Positions 6,671 through 8,209 of a stretch of DNA of 8,209 bases are shown here, in pieces. The stretch is from Planctomycetota bacterium. GTDB lineage: Bacteria; Planctomycetota; Planctomycetia; Pirellulales; Pirellulaceae. Location of the stretch: NCBI GenBank assembly GCA_029259935.1, contig JAJDEH010000178.1, positions 1 to 8,209 on the forward strand, written 5' to 3'. The notes under the pieces are model-generated. The model saw only the letters and a program-made list of their open reading frames with translations. It searched no databases and was not told the origin of the DNA. The translations under genes were made by a program, and so were the position numbers. Each line of letters begins with the position of its first letter. Position 1 is the stretch's first letter.

Positions 6671-6869
6671 CATTCTTCTCCAAAGGTCGCGGATCAATTC
6701 CATAATTTATCGCGGAATGGCCGTGCAAAGCAATCGGGGAATCGTACGCTGGCACTACAAATGAAGAAAGTCTACGTCGTGTGGAATGGAAGGGCACCTG
6801 ACATGGATGCAACATGGGAGTGCCGTTCCGGTCGCAAATAGCCCCGCTTGGCGACCTGCTAAACGGAGA
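6671..6869. other. Spacer between the small membrane protein gene and the HEAT-repeat gene
   Basis: This 199-bp stretch contains no recognisable gene. It should carry the promoter of the leftward small membrane protein gene and the transcript end of the HEAT-repeat gene. Its one clear structure is a long imperfect inverted repeat at 6788-6829, listed separately. The Shine-Dalgarno site of the small gene lies at 6678-6681. Confidence 0.5.
6788..6829. repeat. Imperfect inverted repeat (hairpin) downstream of the HEAT-repeat gene
   Basis: Arms GGAAGGGCAC (6788-6797) and GTGCCGTTCC (6820-6829) pair at 9 of 10 positions. Inside the loop, CATG (6802-6805) can pair with CATG (6813-6816), making a longer two-step stem. 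It lies about 40 bases past the stop of the leftward HEAT-repeat gene, where a transcript end would be expected. No T-run follows on the minus strand, so it is not a classical intrinsic terminator; it may be a 3' stabilising stem, a protein-binding dyad, or chance. Confidence 0.4.
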
Positions 6870-8138
6870 TCACTTGATTCCGGCGGCTTTGGCGGCCTCG
6901 CCGTCGATTTTCAGAACGAATTGGCGGGCCAGTTGTTTCACACCGTAATTCGTCTTGTCGCCCGAGGCCTCAATCAGCGCCTGCACGACCGCGTCCTTCG
7001 TATCCGGAAGAGTCACGACCAGCGTCTTGATCGCCCATTGCCGCGTTGCTTCAGACTCTCTCTCGTTGAGGATGATTTCAGTGAGGGCGTTGACGGCGGG
7101 CGCGGCTTTTTTCCCGAACGTATGCAGTACTCGAACCACGTGGTAGCGGACGTTGCGATCCTCGTCCTTTAGCAATTCAACCAGCCGGGGCGCGGCTGTG
7201 CCGGCCGTCGGGCCCATGGCGGCCAGCGCGTCGGCAGCCGACGCCCGAACCTGGGGATCTTGATGCCCCAAGATTTCGACAAGCGCCGGAACGGCGACTG
7301 CTCCGGCTGTTCCGAACGCGGTCGCGGCGATCCGGGAAGTTCGCTCGTTTTGCAAGGCTTCGATCAAAACGGGAACGCCTGCGCCTTTCAATGCGGCAAG
7401 CTCGGTCGCGGCGGACACATGATCGTTGGCATCACGATGCGGATCAAACAATACCAATCGAAGCGCGGGAACATCCGCGGGCGCGGGCTGATCGAGTCCC
7501 GCCTTCTTGGCCCGGGCGGGATCAACTTTCCGCAAGACGAATGCGGCGTCAAATCGCAAGCGGTCGTCGTCCAGCGACTTGAGCAACGGTTCCGTCGCTG
7601 CCGCGCCGATCTGAAGCAACGCTTGGCGTGCTGGGGATCGCAGCGGACTGTGCAGCATCGCGGAAATCAGCTTTGGCGACGCGTCCTTGGCCGCCGGACC
7701 AATTTGTCCCAATGCCGCGGCGCTGTGCTGTTGAACTTGTAGGTCTTTATCAGCTAAGGCCGCCGTCAAGGCATCGGTCGCGCTGGCGGCTTGGGGGCCG
7801 ATCTTGCCGAGCGCTTGCGCCGCGGCCGCCCGCAGGGTCGGTTTCGAACTGGTCAAGGCTTTGGCCAAGTCGTCGACCGCCGGCTCCGCCGTGGTTCCCA
7901 TTTCCCCCAGCGTAAAAGCCGACCACACGGGAACATCAGATCTATCTGATGTAAGGGCGGCGCGCAGCGCGGGGACCGCCTTGTCGCCGTGCTTGACTAA
8001 AGCCAGGGAAGCACCAAAGCGAACGTTGGCATCGCTCAGAGCTTCGATCAGTTCGGGAATCTGGTCCGCCCTCGCCGCCGAGACGAACGCAGCAAGCAGC
8101 AGGACCGCGAATAAAATGCTTTGCAATGGATGACGCAT
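6870..8138 (-). CDS. Exported HEAT-repeat domain protein
   Basis: This is a 422-residue protein built from HEAT/PBS-lyase-type helical repeats, which usually act as protein-binding scaffolds. The ATG at 8138 is preferred over a GTG at 8153: it has a purine-rich GGGGATAGG just upstream, and it starts a compact signal peptide (MRHPLQSILFAVLLLAAFVSAARA, shown here in outline: basic start, hydrophobic core, ARA cleavage site at 22-24). About nine or ten repeats fill the rest; clear ones include LRAAAAQALGKIGPQA (102-117), QHSAAALGQIGPAA (137-150), VRASAADALAAMGP (297-310) and VRYHVVRVLHTFGKKA (330-345). A proline-rich break (about 205-225) divides two repeat arrays. No catalytic domain, haem motif or membrane anchor is visible. 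It begins 5 bases after the stop of another - strand gene, so it is likely the downstream member of an operon. The binding partner is unknown; secreted HEAT-repeat proteins are abundant in planctomycetes. Confidence 0.9.
   Translation of the reverse strand: MRHPLQSILFAVLLLAAFVSAARADQIPELIEALSDANVRFGASLALVKHGDKAVPALRAALTSDRSDVPVWSAFTLGEMGTTAEPAVDDLAKALTSSKPTLRAAAAQALGKIGPQAASATDALTAALADKDLQVQQHSAAALGQIGPAAKDASPKLISAMLHSPLRSPARQALLQIGAAATEPLLKSLDDDRLRFDAAFVLRKVDPARAKKAGLDQPAPADVPALRLVLFDPHRDANDHVSAATELAALKGAGVPVLIEALQNERTSRIAATAFGTAGAVAVPALVEILGHQDPQVRASAADALAAMGPTAGTAAPRLVELLKDEDRNVRYHVVRVLHTFGKKAAPAVNALTEIILNERESEATRQWAIKTLVVTLPDTKDAVVQALIEASGDKTNYGVKQLARQFVLKIDGEAAKAAGIK
7933..7952. repeat. 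Perfect 9-bp inverted repeat inside the HEAT-repeat gene
   Basis: ACATCAGAT (7933-7941) and ATCTGATGT (7944-7952) are exact reverse complements separated by two bases. The segment encodes TSDRSDV (residues 63-69 of the HEAT-repeat protein) and is AT-richer than its surroundings. It may be a protein-binding site or a coincidence of the repeated Ser-Asp pair. Confidence 0.5.
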
Positions 8139-8143
8139 GGTGC

Positions 8144-8209
8144 CTATCCCCACAGTTTTGAAATCGGCTCGCCGTTGCCGACGATCAGCACGGGCCGGCC
8201 GTCGGGCGT
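8144..8209 (-). CDS. C-terminus of a gene running off the right edge (possibly DUF1501)
   Basis: Reading leftward from the window edge, 21 open codons end at a TAG (8146-8144), 5 bases before the HEAT-repeat start. The peptide contains PDGRPVLIVGNGEPISKLW. The G-R-P ... G-x-P-I-x-x-L pattern recalls the C-terminus of planctomycete DUF1501 proteins (secreted, twin-arginine, sulfatase-like), which often sit in operons with other exported proteins. The fragment is too short for a firm family call, but the open frame, tight spacing and sensible composition support a real upstream gene. Confidence 0.5.
   Translation of the reverse strand, partial: TPDGRPVLIVGNGEPISKLWG

Noticed and set aside
7260..7742. 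160-codon + strand frame opposite the HEAT-repeat gene
   Set aside because: The repeat pattern and signal peptide of the - strand protein are unambiguous; this frame is an Arg/Gly-rich shadow.

Overview
This window looks like chromosomal DNA from a planctomycete, most likely of the Pirellula/Rhodopirellula type. That assignment is an inference from gene content. It rests on a secreted HEAT-repeat protein, a probable DUF1501-like C-terminus at the right edge, HtrA-like proteases in tandem, a TolC protein with a long low-complexity tail, and several genes with weak Shine-Dalgarno signals. Coding DNA is GC-rich and the one long intergenic region is clearly AT-richer. I see no rRNA, tRNA, CRISPR array, insertion sequence or phage gene.

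Left block (1-2489, + strand): the end of a LolD/MacB-type ABC transporter ATPase, cut by the window edge, is followed 53 bases later by a 678-residue TolC-family outer membrane channel. The pair looks like the end of a tripartite export operon whose permease and adaptor would lie to the left. The TolC protein carries an acidic, proline-rich tail with an 18-bp tandem repeat. Converging on it (2563-3438, - strand) is an atypical NAD(P)-binding epimerase of the YeeZ-like SDR group.

Centre (3439-6443): a 427-bp divergent intergenic region holds an AT-rich stretch, short dyads and a possible promoter. It leads into a three-gene + strand group: an exported trypsin-like protease with an intact His-Asp-Ser triad and one PDZ domain, a second exported HtrA-like protein whose catalytic His and Ser are replaced by Ser and Cys and whose PDZ domain sits inside the protease fold, and a small DUF4404 protein. 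Gaps of about 52-54 bases suggest one transcript and a shared job in envelope protein quality control, with the second protein as a pseudoprotease.

Right block (6455-8209, - strand): a small single-pass membrane protein converges on the DUF4404 gene. Further right are an exported HEAT-repeat protein and, 5 bases upstream of its start, the last 21 codons of another gene running off the window.

Nothing here is clearly a new defence or mobile system. The best leads are the pseudoprotease with its internal PDZ domain next to an active paralogue, and the repeat-bearing tail of the TolC protein. Four genes have start sites better placed downstream of the first possible start codon; the reasons are given in their entries.
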